From Leadbetterella byssophila DSM 17132 (GTDB lineage Bacteria > Bacteroidota > Bacteroidia > Cytophagales > Spirosomataceae), in NCBI RefSeq assembly GCF_000166395.1, contig NC_014655.1, positions 2,108,001 through 2,172,000 on the forward strand: DNA of 64,000 nucleotides, read 5' to 3'. Both the position numbers and the translations under genes were made by a program. The notes beneath the pieces are model-generated. The model saw only the letters and a list, made by a program, of their open reading frames with translations. It searched no databases and was not told the DNA's origin. Positions 35,147 to 44,391 of this stretch are shown one piece after another (position 1 is the first letter of the stretch; each line of letters starts with the position of its first letter).

Positions 35147-37699
35147 CTATGCTGAATTTCTACTTGCATTAATATTCCCAAATAAGGAGCGGGTAACCAT
35201 CTTTTGGTACACCTTCTTCAATTCCTCATCTGTGGTTTCTTCAATCTTCTGCAAGGCGTATTGTTGGATAGCCAACAAAGGCAAGACGATTTGTTCTCTA
35301 TAGTTAACCGACAATGAGCCTACTACCTCCGTTTCCATTAAGGTCTTTTGATCAGAGATGGCTAACATGTATTTTACACTTTTCTCATATTCCTCATACA
35401 TGATCTTCCAAAGCTCTCCGTATTCTTTGTCCTCTTTCATATAAGAGGTCAATGGGAAATAGGTCTTTGACATGGCCATCATACTGTTTTGGATCAAGGT
35501 CTTGAAGTAGAGTGAACCATTATAAAGTTCTCTTAACTCCTTTTCTCTACCGCTTTGAATGATCTTTTCCATAGCCGTACCCAAACCATAGAAGCCCGGG
35601 ATATTTTGTTTCAACTGGCTCCATGCCCCTACAAATGGGATAGCACGAAGATCTGAAAGCTTTAGCTTACCACCGGTACTTCTCTTGCTAGGTCGACTTC
35701 CAATATTGGTTTGCCCATAATATTTCAGAGGACTCTTATTTTCTAGATAAGGGACAAAGAGTTTATGATTCTTCAATTCCAGATATTTCTTACCTCCTAT
35801 CTCCGCCATTTCTTCAATCAAAGCCCTATCCTTCTCAGAGATATTTGCCCTCTGATCCCCGAATACATCATTTAGAACACCTGCAGTTAGCAATTGCTCG
35901 AAATTAAATCTGGCCTGAGGTCTGGAACCATACATTGAAGTGATGGTTTGCCCCTGTATGGTGACCTGAATCTGATTATTGGCAATTGTAGGACCCTGTG
36001 AGGCATAAAACTGGTGGGTTTTACCTCCTCCCCGAGCCGGTGGACCTCCCCTACCATCAAAGAAAATGACACTCACTTCATTCTCTTTGGATACAGCAGA
36101 AAGTCTTTCTTTCGCACGGAAAATCTCCCAATTTGCCTTAATATACCCTCCATCCTTTGTTCCATCTGAGAAACCAAGCATGATGGTTTGTGTATTTCTT
36201 CTGATGTTTAAATGTCTTCTATAAGCTAAGTTATTATAGAGCTCTTCCATGGTCTCTTTCGCGGAATCCAACCCTTCTATGGTTTCAAAAAGAGGTATAA
36301 TATCCACAGAAATATCAGCATCTCTATAGCCGCAGAATTTAAACAGAGCCAATACTTCAAGTACGGAACAAGCTGAAGTAGAATTGGATATGATATAACG
36401 ATTACAAGCATTCTCACCGTTATGAGCCTGAATTTCTTTGATCACACGTATAGTCTTGAAGGTATCTTTTACCAATGGATCCGTGAAATCATCCTCCCAA
36501 ACCTCTATGGTACTGGTGGTTAAGAATTCCACCTTCTGATCATGTGTCCATTCAGAATATGGTACAGGAGAAACCTTGAACTTCTCGTTTACTGCCTGCA
36601 TCACCTTTTCATGGATACTGCTGTCCTGACGGATATCCAAGGTGGCAAAATGCAAACCAAAAAGTTTCACCCTCCTGATAAATCGATCTAACTCATCTAA
36701 GAACATACTACTATGCTGGGTAACCATCACTTCCCTTACCTCCTCTAATCTACTTATTAAAGCATTATAAGAGAGGTCATTATTAAGACCAAACATATTG
36801 GTATAGATCTTATTATTGATCTTGTCCAAAAGTGGAATAACCCCCTTGAAGGTGAATCGTCTTCGAATACTCTTGAAGTGATTATAATAACATTTTAGGA
36901 TGTTCGAGCGTAACTCTTGGGCCACCTTCCGGGTGATATCAGCCGTAACAAAGGGATTACCGTCTCTGTCTCCTCCCGGCCAGAATCCCAGCTCTATGAC
37001 CGGCGAAATATCTTCTCCTTCAAAGATTTCTTGTGAAACCACTTCCTGGATTTGGGACAAAACCTCATAGTATACATGACGTAAATAGAAAATGATACTC
37101 TGAGCCTCTTGTACAGGGGTAGGTTGTTCGCTATTAAAGAATGGCGTCTTTCCTAGTTGTTGCAATAGCTGATCAATAGCATTGATATCATTCACCAGGA
37201 TATATTGTTCCAAATCCTGAATGATTCTTAAAACGGAGTTCGGATAAAACTGCGTAGGGTGAGCAGTGAATACTACTCTAACCTTAAAGTTTCTTAACTT
37301 CTCTCTTACCTCCTCTTTTTTATCGTATTGTCTAGCCAAAGCTAAGATAGCCTTCAGCGTACCCGGCGAATCTTGAGGGGTTAGCTTTTCAAAGGCCGCA
37401 TCTTCTACACTATCAAATAATACAACTTGACGTTCTACATAACTGATCAGGCGGAATAAAAGATCTATCTTCTCCTTCTCTGTGCTTATCACCGTAAACT
37501 TCTCAAAGAAAGCGTCTATTATTTCTTTAGGCGTCTTTCCTTCATCAAAACCTTGCTTTGCATTATCATAAAGAAATGGCATCAACGACCCTATTTTAGC
37601 CATTTTATCATAAGGCAACCTAGAAAAGAGGGTATTAAATACCAAGTACTTATTGTGCACCTCCTGTGTAAATATGGCCTCTAGATTTTGTGTCGGCAT
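35147..37699 (-). CDS. ppc: Phosphoenolpyruvate carboxylase
   Basis: Carboxylates PEP to oxaloacetate, refilling the TCA cycle. 850 residues, close to the usual 850-900. Catalytic motifs: VVFTAHPTQFYP with the essential His, LGFWPGGDRDGNPFV, MLGFSDGTKDGGY and FFDGRGGPPARGGGKTH, with a C-terminus rich in the motifs around LRAIPFVGAWSQ and LVTRSLFGNINASRNSA. The FTAHPTQ in place of the common FTAHPTE is a feature I recall from Bacteroidota enzymes. It has its own TAnnTTTG box 25 bases upstream. Together with pyruvate kinase further right it controls the PEP node, but the two are not in one operon. Confidence 0.95.
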   Translation of the reverse strand: MPTQNLEAIFTQEVHNKYLVFNTLFSRLPYDKMAKIGSLMPFLYDNAKQGFDEGKTPKEIIDAFFEKFTVISTEKEKIDLLFRLISYVERQVVLFDSVEDAAFEKLTPQDSPGTLKAILALARQYDKKEEVREKLRNFKVRVVFTAHPTQFYPNSVLRIIQDLEQYILVNDINAIDQLLQQLGKTPFFNSEQPTPVQEAQSIIFYLRHVYYEVLSQIQEVVSQEIFEGEDISPVIELGFWPGGDRDGNPFVTADITRKVAQELRSNILKCYYNHFKSIRRRFTFKGVIPLLDKINNKIYTNMFGLNNDLSYNALISRLEEVREVMVTQHSSMFLDELDRFIRRVKLFGLHFATLDIRQDSSIHEKVMQAVNEKFKVSPVPYSEWTHDQKVEFLTTSTIEVWEDDFTDPLVKDTFKTIRVIKEIQAHNGENACNRYIISNSTSACSVLEVLALFKFCGYRDADISVDIIPLFETIEGLDSAKETMEELYNNLAYRRHLNIRRNTQTIMLGFSDGTKDGGYIKANWEIFRAKERLSAVSKENEVSVIFFDGRGGPPARGGGKTHQFYASQGPTIANNQIQVTIQGQTITSMYGSRPQARFNFEQLLTAGVLNDVFGDQRANISEKDRALIEEMAEIGGKKYLELKNHKLFVPYLENKSPLKYYGQTNIGSRPSKRSTGGKLKLSDLRAIPFVGAWSQLKQNIPGFYGLGTAMEKIIQSGREKELRELYNGSLYFKTLIQNSMMAMSKTYFPLTSYMKEDKEYGELWKIMYEEYEKSVKYMLAISDQKTLMETEVVGSLSVNYREQIVLPLLAIQQYALQKIEETTDEELKKVYQKMVTRSLFGNINASRNSA

Positions 37700-37723
37700 T
37701 ATTATTTAAGATTTGAGTGAAGA

Positions 37724-37731
37724 CAAATATA
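37724..37731 (-). promoter_or_regulatory. Candidate -7 box TATATTTG for ppc
   Basis: Minus-strand TAnnTTTG match 25 bases upstream of the ppc ATG and immediately after the terminator hairpin of the preceding gene, which fits an independent promoter. Confidence 0.5.
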
Positions 37732-37733
37732 GA

Positions 37734-37760
37734 AAAACCCCATGCACTGCATGAGGTTTT
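37734..37760 (-). terminator. Hairpin terminator after mannose-1-phosphate guanylyltransferase
   Basis: Inverted repeat AAAACC(C)CAT...ATG(A)GGTTTT with one mismatch; on the minus strand the stem ends in a T-run before the ppc promoter. It separates the two genes. Confidence 0.65.
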
Positions 37761-37838
37761 GAATAAAAAAGTAGTAATACCTATTTTAAAATAATATTTT
37801 TTAGTCAATAACTTGTATTTTCTAAAGAATATTTACTT

Positions 37839-38906
37839 TTATATATATTGCTTACCAAAATCTTCGGCCTTAGCTACAAATTCTTTAACTAATTGCTCGT
37901 CGTCTTTCGGACAGATCATCAGTACGTTATCGTGCTCTGCGATGATGTATCCTTTTAGGTCTTTGACAACTACTAACTTATCAGAGGCCATTTTCAAAAT
38001 GGAATCTTCTACGTTATAAAGCAGGGTTTTACAATTGACCACATTGTTTACTTCATCCTTTTCTGAGTTCTCGTACAAGGATTTCCAGGTTCCGAGATCA
38101 GACCATCCTATATCACAAAGTACCACATACACATTCAAGGCCTTTTCCATGACTCCATTATCTATGGAGATGGCACGGCACCTTGGATATGCTAAGTCTA
38201 AAGCCTCCTTCTCTTTATCTGAGTAGAAGTGTATTTGAGCCTCCCTAAAAGCATCTGCTACTTCAGGAAGATGCTCATCCATAGCTTTTAGTATGGAAGG
38301 GATACTCCAGATAAAGATGCCACCGTTCCACACGTAGTCTCCACTTGCGATAAACATCTTAGCGATGTCCAAGTTCGGTTTTTCCGTGAAAGTTTTCACC
38401 TTTTTAACGTCTGAACTATCTGAATCATCAAACTGAATATATCCATAGCCGGTGTCAGGACGGGTAGGCTGAATGCCCAAGGTTACCAAAACATCATTAG
38501 ATGAGGCATATTTCAAAGCCAAACTGATCTTCTCACGGAAAACATCCGGCTTAAGGATAATATGATCAGCCGGAGCCACTACCACATTTGCATTAGGGTC
38601 TTTTTTGGCAATCTTGAAACAGGCATAGGCAATACATGGGGCTGTATTCCTCCTACTAGGTTCTAAAAGGATTTGTTCATCAGAGAGGAAAGGCAGCTGC
38701 TCCTTAGTGATATCATAGTACTCTTGAGAGGTTACTACGTAAATGTTTTCCTTCGGGCAAATGCCTTCAAACCTTTCAGCGGTTTGTTGGATCAGGGTAG
38801 ATCCTGTACCTAAAATATCGTGAAATTGTTTTGGGAATGATTGTCTGCTAAATGGCCAAAAACGGGTTCCAACTCCACCGGCCATGATTATAAGATAATT
38901 GTTCAT
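37839..38906 (-). CDS. manC: Mannose-1-phosphate guanylyltransferase
   Basis: Makes GDP-mannose from mannose-1-phosphate and GTP for glycan and exopolysaccharide synthesis. 355 residues; nucleotidyltransferase start IIMAGGVGTRFWPFSRQSFP, KQFHDILG, then FTEKPN and ENSEKDEVNNVVNC. This is the single-domain type without the C-terminal phosphomannose isomerase of ManC/CpsB fusions, as usual in Bacteroidota. The gene lies 16 bases after the DEAD-box helicase gene on the same strand, so the two may share a transcript. The symbol follows the family; no other polysaccharide genes are next to it. Confidence 0.93.
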   Translation of the reverse strand: MNNYLIIMAGGVGTRFWPFSRQSFPKQFHDILGTGSTLIQQTAERFEGICPKENIYVVTSQEYYDITKEQLPFLSDEQILLEPSRRNTAPCIAYACFKIAKKDPNANVVVAPADHIILKPDVFREKISLALKYASSNDVLVTLGIQPTRPDTGYGYIQFDDSDSSDVKKVKTFTEKPNLDIAKMFIASGDYVWNGGIFIWSIPSILKAMDEHLPEVADAFREAQIHFYSDKEKEALDLAYPRCRAISIDNGVMEKALNVYVVLCDIGWSDLGTWKSLYENSEKDEVNNVVNCKTLLYNVEDSILKMASDKLVVVKDLKGYIIAEHDNVLMICPKDDEQLVKEFVAKAEDFGKQYI

Positions 38907-38922
38907 AACATTGCAAATTAAC

Positions 38923-40125
38923 TCAGGCTTGTCTTCTCTTTTTAAAAAATTTTCGAGGCTTGGGAGCCTTATAAACCTTGAATTCCGGTGCTGGCCCCAG
39001 CCCTAAATTTTCAGTAATACGCTGTACTTCTACTTCTTTTTCCAATAGAGCTTCTATATCCTTAACGGCTTTTCTGTCTTTTTCTGTCAGAAAAGTTATA
39101 GAAACTCCTTCTGTATCTGCTCTCGCGGTTCTGCCAATTCGGTGGATATAATCTTCTGCGTCCCGCGGGACATCAAAGTTCACTACCAAATTGAGGTTTG
39201 AGATGTCAATTCCTCTTGATAAAACATCCGTAGCTACCAGGATATTGAACTTACCTGCCTTAAAATCCCGGAGAGCCACTTCTCTCTCATCCTGTTCTAT
39301 ATCAGAGGATACTCCTTTGGCTTTCAGTTTATTCCTAGATAAATCTTTCAAGATCTTATGGATCATAGATCTTTGGGAAGTAAAAATGATGATTTTCTGC
39401 CCTTCAAATGGAGAAAGTAAGTGATTTAGAAGGGCCAATTTCTGTTCATCAGCGGCCATGTAAAACCTTTGATCTATCTTCTCTGCAGGTTTCGAAACGG
39501 ATAGGCTGATTTCCTTAGGGTTTTTCAGGATATTTCTGGCAAAGGTCCTGATCTTAGGCGGCATAGTAGCTGAAAACATCAGCGTTTGCCTCTCTTTGGG
39601 CAAGTGCTTGATGATAAAATTTATATCATCAGAAAAACCCATGTCCAGCATCTTATCTGCCTCATCTAAAACTAGGCGCTTGATAGTATCAAATTTGATC
39701 TTCCCAGACTGCATATGAGCCAATAATCTACCGGGTGTAGCAATGATAATATCAGCTCCTTCTATCAAAGCTGTTCTTTGTTGACCCCAGTTTTCTCCTT
39801 TCCCTCCTCCATAAATGGCTAAACTGGTCACGCCAACAAAATAGCCTAAACCTTCTACTTGCTCATCTATCTGTTTGGCTAACTCACGGGTAGGTACAAG
39901 GATTAAGGTGGAAAGTTGATCTCCCCCTTCTTCTCTAATCAGACTCAAAATAGGAATTAAAAAGGCCGCAGTTTTTCCGGTACCTGTCTGAGCACAAGCC
40001 AGAAGGTCTTTTTTTTCCAGGACCAAGGGAATGGCCATTTCTTGTATGGGAGTGGTATCCTGGTAATTCATGGCTTCGATTCCATTTTTCACATCAGGAT
40101 GTAAATTCAGTTCTTCAAATTTCAA
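38923..40125 (-). CDS. DEAD-box RNA helicase (RhlE-like)
   Basis: ATP-dependent RNA helicase, 400 residues. Q motif (FEELNLHPDVKNGIEAMNY), motif I AQTGTGKTAA, Ia PTRELAKQ, Ib TPGRL, II VLDEADKM, III SATMP, IV, V and VI HRIGRTAR are all present. The basic tail (KPRKFFKKRRQA) is that of RhlE-like proteins. The start must be the TTG at 40125: an in-frame TAG lies two codons upstream and no ATG precedes the Q motif. Likely roles are ribosome assembly or cold adaptation. Its divergent neighbour is purF, across 221 bases with a small TGGTAA/TTACCA hairpin. Confidence 0.94.
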   Translation of the reverse strand: MKFEELNLHPDVKNGIEAMNYQDTTPIQEMAIPLVLEKKDLLACAQTGTGKTAAFLIPILSLIREEGGDQLSTLILVPTRELAKQIDEQVEGLGYFVGVTSLAIYGGGKGENWGQQRTALIEGADIIIATPGRLLAHMQSGKIKFDTIKRLVLDEADKMLDMGFSDDINFIIKHLPKERQTLMFSATMPPKIRTFARNILKNPKEISLSVSKPAEKIDQRFYMAADEQKLALLNHLLSPFEGQKIIIFTSQRSMIHKILKDLSRNKLKAKGVSSDIEQDEREVALRDFKAGKFNILVATDVLSRGIDISNLNLVVNFDVPRDAEDYIHRIGRTARADTEGVSITFLTEKDRKAVKDIEALLEKEVEVQRITENLGLGPAPEFKVYKAPKPRKFFKKRRQA

Positions 40126-40346
40126 ATTCTACTTTTATTTAATTCCTTTTGACTTAGGGCTGATTTTCAACTCCATAGGCCAGTTTATCACAGACCTGTG
40201 TAAATACTACACTTTCTTGGTAATTTTTACCAGGTATTTATTGTTATAAGAGAAACGATAGGTAAAAGTAAATAATTCGTTCGTAAAAAATAATTTGTCA
40301 GAGGAAACAATAATTCGGAAATTTGTACCTCCAATTACTAGCAATA

Positions 40347-42230
40347 ATGAGTGATTCTATTAAACATGAGTGCGGTATAGCCATGATTCGCCTCCGCAAG
40401 CCTCTTGAGTATTATATACAAAAGTATGGCACGCCTCTCTACGCGATTAACAGGCTCTACGTACTTATGGAAAAACAGTCTAACCGCGGACAAGACGGTG
40501 CAGGTGTAGCTAACGTGAAGATTGAAGTACCTCCGGGAAGTCGATATATAAGTCGCTACCGCTCCGTAGAAAACAGACCGGTTGTAGATATCTTCAAAAA
40601 AATTAACGAAAAGTTCATCGAAGTACAAAAACAAGATCCTTCACTCCTTAAAAATTCTGATTGGCTTCAGAAGAATATAGCCTTCACAGGTGAGGTTTGG
40701 TTAGGTCACCTTCGCTACGGTACTCACGGTAAAAATGAAATTGAAAACTGCCACCCTATGCTTCGTCAGAGCAACTGGAGAAGTAGGAACTTAGTGGTGG
40801 CCGGGAACTTCAACATGACAAATGCGGATGAATTGTTCAAGAAGCTTGTAGATCTTGGTCAGCATCCAAAAGATACTGGTGATACCATCACCGTACTAGA
40901 GAAAATTGGTCATTTCCTCGATGAAGAGAATCAACGCATCTTTGACAAATTCAAAGGGCAATATGAAAATCCTGAGCTAAGTGATGTCATCGAAGACAAT
41001 ATGGACATGCAAAGGGTATTACACCGTGCATGCCGCGATTTTGACGGAGGTTATGCCATGGCCGGTATCACAGGATTCGGAGCTGCTTTCGTAGTACGTG
41101 ACCCAGCAGGTATTCGTCCTGCATATTACTGGTACGATGATGAAGTAGTGGTGGTTGCATCTGAGAGAGTTGCCATCAAGGCCGCTTTTGGTGCCAAATA
41201 CAATGACATACTTGAAATTACTCCGGGAAATGCACTCATCATCAATAAGAACGGAGATTTCGCGGAACATAATGTACTTCCAAGATTAGAAAAGAAATCA
41301 TGTAGCTTCGAAAGGATTTATTTCTCCAGAGGCTCAGATCCAAATATTTATAGCGAAAGAAAGGAACTAGGTAGAAGATTGATCCCTCAAATTTTGAAGG
41401 AGATCAATTATGATCTAGAAAATACGGTGTTCTCTTATATTCCAAATACCGCTGAGCCTGCATTCTATGGCATGGTAGAAGGTATTGAACAATACTTGAC
41501 CACATGGAGAAAAGAGAGAATCCAATCCGGAAGTCTATCAGAAGAAGAGCTTGAAAAAGTTTTAGACTTCAAACCGCGCTTTGAGAAACTGGTTTCCAAA
41601 GACGTTAAATTACGTACTTTCATTACAAACGATGATGACCGCTCCGAAATGGTCTCTCACGTATATGAAATGACCCACGGGGTAATTCGGAAGAAGACAG
41701 ATACTCTAGTGATCATAGATGACTCCATAGTTAGAGGAACAACCCTGGAGAAAAGTATTTTGAAACTCCTAGATAAATTAGGACCTAAGAAGATCGTAAT
41801 CGTTTCATCTGCACCTCAGATTCGTTACCCTGACTGCTATGGTATAGACATGTCAAAGGTGAAAGAATTTGTGGCCTTCAGAGCCATGTTAGCGCTTCTG
41901 GATGAAAGAGGTCTTTCTGATATGAAAGAAGAGGTTTACCAAAGAATCTTAGCCATGGATGACCTTAGAAAGGAAAACTTGGTGAAGGACCTTTTTGCAC
42001 AATTTACAGATGATGAAATCTCTAAAAAGATATCAGAAATCATTGCTCCTAAAGATATTGAAGCTGAAGTTTCTGTAGTATTCCAAACGGTAGAAAACCT
42101 CAACGCCGCTTGCCCTCAGCACTTAGGTGATTGGTATTTTACCGGAAATTATCCTACTCCTGGAGGAAACAAAGTAGTAAACAGAGCATTTGTTAACTTC
42201 ATGGAAGGAAAGTACGTCAGGGCTTACTAA
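40347..42230 (+). CDS. purF: Amidophosphoribosyltransferase (long Bacteroidota form)
   Basis: First step of purine synthesis: PRPP plus glutamine gives phosphoribosylamine. The ATG at 40347 (MSDSIKHECGIAMIRL) is chosen, as the catalytic Cys follows the short leader normally removed. The N-terminal glutamine amidotransferase half has NRGQDGAGVA and GHLRYGTHG; the C-terminal phosphoribosyltransferase half has VIIDDSIVRGTTLEK for PRPP binding. Length 627 exceeds the E. coli enzyme (about 500), with the extra C-terminal region seen in Bacteroidota. Single gene in its own unit, divergent from the RhlE-like gene. Confidence 0.93.
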   Translation: MSDSIKHECGIAMIRLRKPLEYYIQKYGTPLYAINRLYVLMEKQSNRGQDGAGVANVKIEVPPGSRYISRYRSVENRPVVDIFKKINEKFIEVQKQDPSLLKNSDWLQKNIAFTGEVWLGHLRYGTHGKNEIENCHPMLRQSNWRSRNLVVAGNFNMTNADELFKKLVDLGQHPKDTGDTITVLEKIGHFLDEENQRIFDKFKGQYENPELSDVIEDNMDMQRVLHRACRDFDGGYAMAGITGFGAAFVVRDPAGIRPAYYWYDDEVVVVASERVAIKAAFGAKYNDILEITPGNALIINKNGDFAEHNVLPRLEKKSCSFERIYFSRGSDPNIYSERKELGRRLIPQILKEINYDLENTVFSYIPNTAEPAFYGMVEGIEQYLTTWRKERIQSGSLSEEELEKVLDFKPRFEKLVSKDVKLRTFITNDDDRSEMVSHVYEMTHGVIRKKTDTLVIIDDSIVRGTTLEKSILKLLDKLGPKKIVIVSSAPQIRYPDCYGIDMSKVKEFVAFRAMLALLDERGLSDMKEEVYQRILAMDDLRKENLVKDLFAQFTDDEISKKISEIIAPKDIEAEVSVVFQTVENLNAACPQHLGDWYFTGNYPTPGGNKVVNRAFVNFMEGKYVRAY

Positions 42231-42345
42231 TAGGCTTACGTATCACTTTGGGTAATACAAAGATATTCGCTGTAGCTTCCGTCATGCCTAAACTTTTTAG
42301 GCATTCGCGGATGCTGATGTTTTCTAGTTTGAGTGTCGATTTCAT
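42217..42345 (-). CDS. Possible 42-residue small protein
   Basis: A frame on the minus strand in the gap between purF and hemH reads MKSTLKLENISIRECLKSLG, then MTEATANIFVLPKVIRKPIS. The length is short and the frame overlaps the end of purF by 14 bases. The amphipathic sequence and absence of rare codons are mildly in favour, but there is no homologue that I know. It may be chance. Confidence 0.3.
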   Translation of the reverse strand: MKSTLKLENISIRECLKSLGMTEATANIFVLPKVIRKPISKP

Positions 42346-42414
42346 TGTATTGCAAGCATTGTGAACTTCAAATATAAATATAATTACAAGATATAGTACA
42401 ATCTTTTTTAGTAA

Positions 42415-43449
42415 ATGGCAAAAACAGGCGTACTTCTGGTGAACTTAGGAACACCGGACTCTCCATCCGTACCGGACGTCAGAAAATACTTAAGAGAGTT
42501 CCTAATGGACGAAAGAGTGATTGATATCCCTTTCTTGAATCGCTGGTTATTAGTTAACTTGATCATTGCTCCATTCCGCGCTCCTAAATCTGCTAAAATT
42601 TACCAAGAAGTATGGCTACCTAATGGCTCACCGTTAAAGGTGTATGGATTAAGCAATGAAAAGGTGCTGGGTGAGGAACTTGGTTCGGAATATGTAGTAC
42701 GCTTAGCCATGCGTTACCAAAACCCAAGCATACCCGCTGTTTTAGCAGAGATGGAGAAGATGTACTTGAAAAAGATCATTGTAATTCCTTTCTTCCCTCA
42801 GTACGCCTCGGCCACATCTGGCTCCGTTCACCAAAAAGTGATGGAAACCGTAAAAACTTGGCAAAATATCCCGGAAATAGTATTTGCCGGCGATTTTTAT
42901 AAGCATCCTTTACTAGTACAGGGTTTTGCAGATAATGCAGGAAAATTCTTACAAAACAATTCTTATGAGCACTATGTGTTCAGTTACCACGGTCTACCGG
43001 AAAGACAAACCGTTAAAGCTCACCACGGAAAAACCTGTTCAGAACTAGGATGTGAAGAGGGCATAACGGAACAAAACTACGCCTGCTACAAAGCTCAGTG
43101 CTTTGAAACTACCCGTCTTCTGGCAGAAAAACTAGGCCTTTCAAAAGAAATGTATACCACTTGTTTCCAATCACGTCTGGGTAAAGAAGTCTGGATACAG
43201 CCTTATACGGAAGATGTAGTGAAGGAACTGGCCGGTAAAGGGATCAAGAAGGTATTAGCTTTTTCCCCCGCATTTGTAGCCGACTGTCTTGAAACCACCA
43301 TTGAGGTGGGTGAAGAGTACAAGGAAATGTTTATTGAACTGGGCGGTGAACAATGGGACTTAGTGGAATCTCTGAACGACACTCCCATTTGGATAGAATT
43401 ATTAAAAGATCTGGTGAAAACGTATGATCAGCCATCGGTTTTCCGTTAA
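42415..43449 (+). CDS. hemH: Ferrochelatase
   Basis: Inserts ferrous iron into protoporphyrin IX, the last step of heme synthesis. 344 residues. Family motifs: GVLLVNLGTPDSPSVPDVRK, YLREFLMDERVIDIP, FPQYASATSGSV, FSYHGLPERQ with the catalytic His, TTCFQSRLGKEVWIQPYTE, SPAFVADCLETTIEVGEEY. Four Cys (SELGC, YACYKAQCFE) resemble those that bind an iron-sulfur cluster in some bacterial ferrochelatases; this is only a visual hint. A lipoprotein gene begins 20 bases downstream. Confidence 0.95.
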   Translation: MAKTGVLLVNLGTPDSPSVPDVRKYLREFLMDERVIDIPFLNRWLLVNLIIAPFRAPKSAKIYQEVWLPNGSPLKVYGLSNEKVLGEELGSEYVVRLAMRYQNPSIPAVLAEMEKMYLKKIIVIPFFPQYASATSGSVHQKVMETVKTWQNIPEIVFAGDFYKHPLLVQGFADNAGKFLQNNSYEHYVFSYHGLPERQTVKAHHGKTCSELGCEEGITEQNYACYKAQCFETTRLLAEKLGLSKEMYTTCFQSRLGKEVWIQPYTEDVVKELAGKGIKKVLAFSPAFVADCLETTIEVGEEYKEMFIELGGEQWDLVESLNDTPIWIELLKDLVKTYDQPSVFR

Positions 43450-43469
43450 TTAGTAATAAAAAACCCACT

Positions 43470-44363
43470 TTGAGATTAATCACCTCCATACTACTTTCCT
43501 TAAGCCTAAGCTCCTGCTGCTGGTTTGGGGAATGTGAGGATACCCCTACTGAGCCGGAAGTTCAATTACCGGAATTCACGAACTCTCCAAAGATTAGCAA
43601 TTTAAATGTAGATGGCCTGGACGAGGTATCCGGCATGGGAGCCTCATTTCTATTTCCCGGGCATCTATGGCTAATGGAAGATTCAGGCACTGAACCGAAG
43701 ATCGATCTAATACGCCAAGATGGCACTTATGCCAGAAAGGTAACCTTTGGTGGGCGAAACAGAGATTGGGAAGATATGGCAGTTGCTCCCGGTCCGGTAG
43801 ATGGGAAAAAATACATCTATATAGGCGAAACCGGCGACAATAACGCTATCTATAAAGATTACTATATCTATCGATTTGAAGAGCCTTCCGGCACTCACGT
43901 AAGCCAGTACGAAACCATACATTTTCGATACCCTAACGGGGAATCTTATGACGCGGAAACCATTATGGTAGATCCTTGGACAAAGGACATCTTTGTAATC
44001 ACCAAGAATCAATTAAACGTTAGAGTTTACAGATTAGCCTATCCACAAAATACTAACGGACTTAACGAAGCTGAGTTTTTGGGCACCATCAAGTATTTTT
44101 TAGTGGTAAGTGGAGATGTATCAGAAGATGGTACGGAAGTACTATTAAAATCTTATAGTACTTTATACTATTGGAAGAGGAAAGAAGGAGAAACCCTGAT
44201 GGATGTGCTGAAGAGAAGTCATGATATGACTGTACCTTATGTGCTGGAGCCTCAAGGCGAATCCGTTTGTTGGTCGGCCAATGCTGATGGCTATTATACT
44301 ATCAGTGAGAAAGGGGAAAACATGACGAAGAATCCTCCCCTTTACTTTTATATGAGGAAATAA
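43470..44363 (+). CDS. Predicted lipoprotein, beta-propeller-like
   Basis: Secreted protein of 297 residues. It has no ATG near its start; the TTG at 43470 opens MRLITSILLSLSLSSCCWFG with lipobox LSSC. The mature part shows repeated short beta motifs: HLWLMEDSGTEPKIDLI, RDWEDMAVAPGPVDGKKYIY, IYIGETGDNNAIYKDYYIY and SYDAETIMVDPWTKDIFVIT. Such a pattern recalls six-bladed propeller or SdiA-regulated-like proteins of Bacteroidota. The product may bind or hydrolyse a ligand at the outer membrane. It follows hemH by 20 bases and ends at a strong hairpin. No defined function. Confidence 0.8.
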   Translation: MRLITSILLSLSLSSCCWFGECEDTPTEPEVQLPEFTNSPKISNLNVDGLDEVSGMGASFLFPGHLWLMEDSGTEPKIDLIRQDGTYARKVTFGGRNRDWEDMAVAPGPVDGKKYIYIGETGDNNAIYKDYYIYRFEEPSGTHVSQYETIHFRYPNGESYDAETIMVDPWTKDIFVITKNQLNVRVYRLAYPQNTNGLNEAEFLGTIKYFLVVSGDVSEDGTEVLLKSYSTLYYWKRKEGETLMDVLKRSHDMTVPYVLEPQGESVCWSANADGYYTISEKGENMTKNPPLYFYMRK

Positions 44364-44364
44364 A

Positions 44365-44388
44365 AAAAGCGGTGATTACACCGCTTTT
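44365..44388. terminator. Bidirectional terminator between lipoprotein and ffh
   Basis: Ten-base stem AAAAGCGGTG/CACCGCTTTT with loop ATTA; A-run and T-run on both sides allow it to end transcription from both convergent genes. Confidence 0.9.
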
Positions 44389-44391
44389 CTT

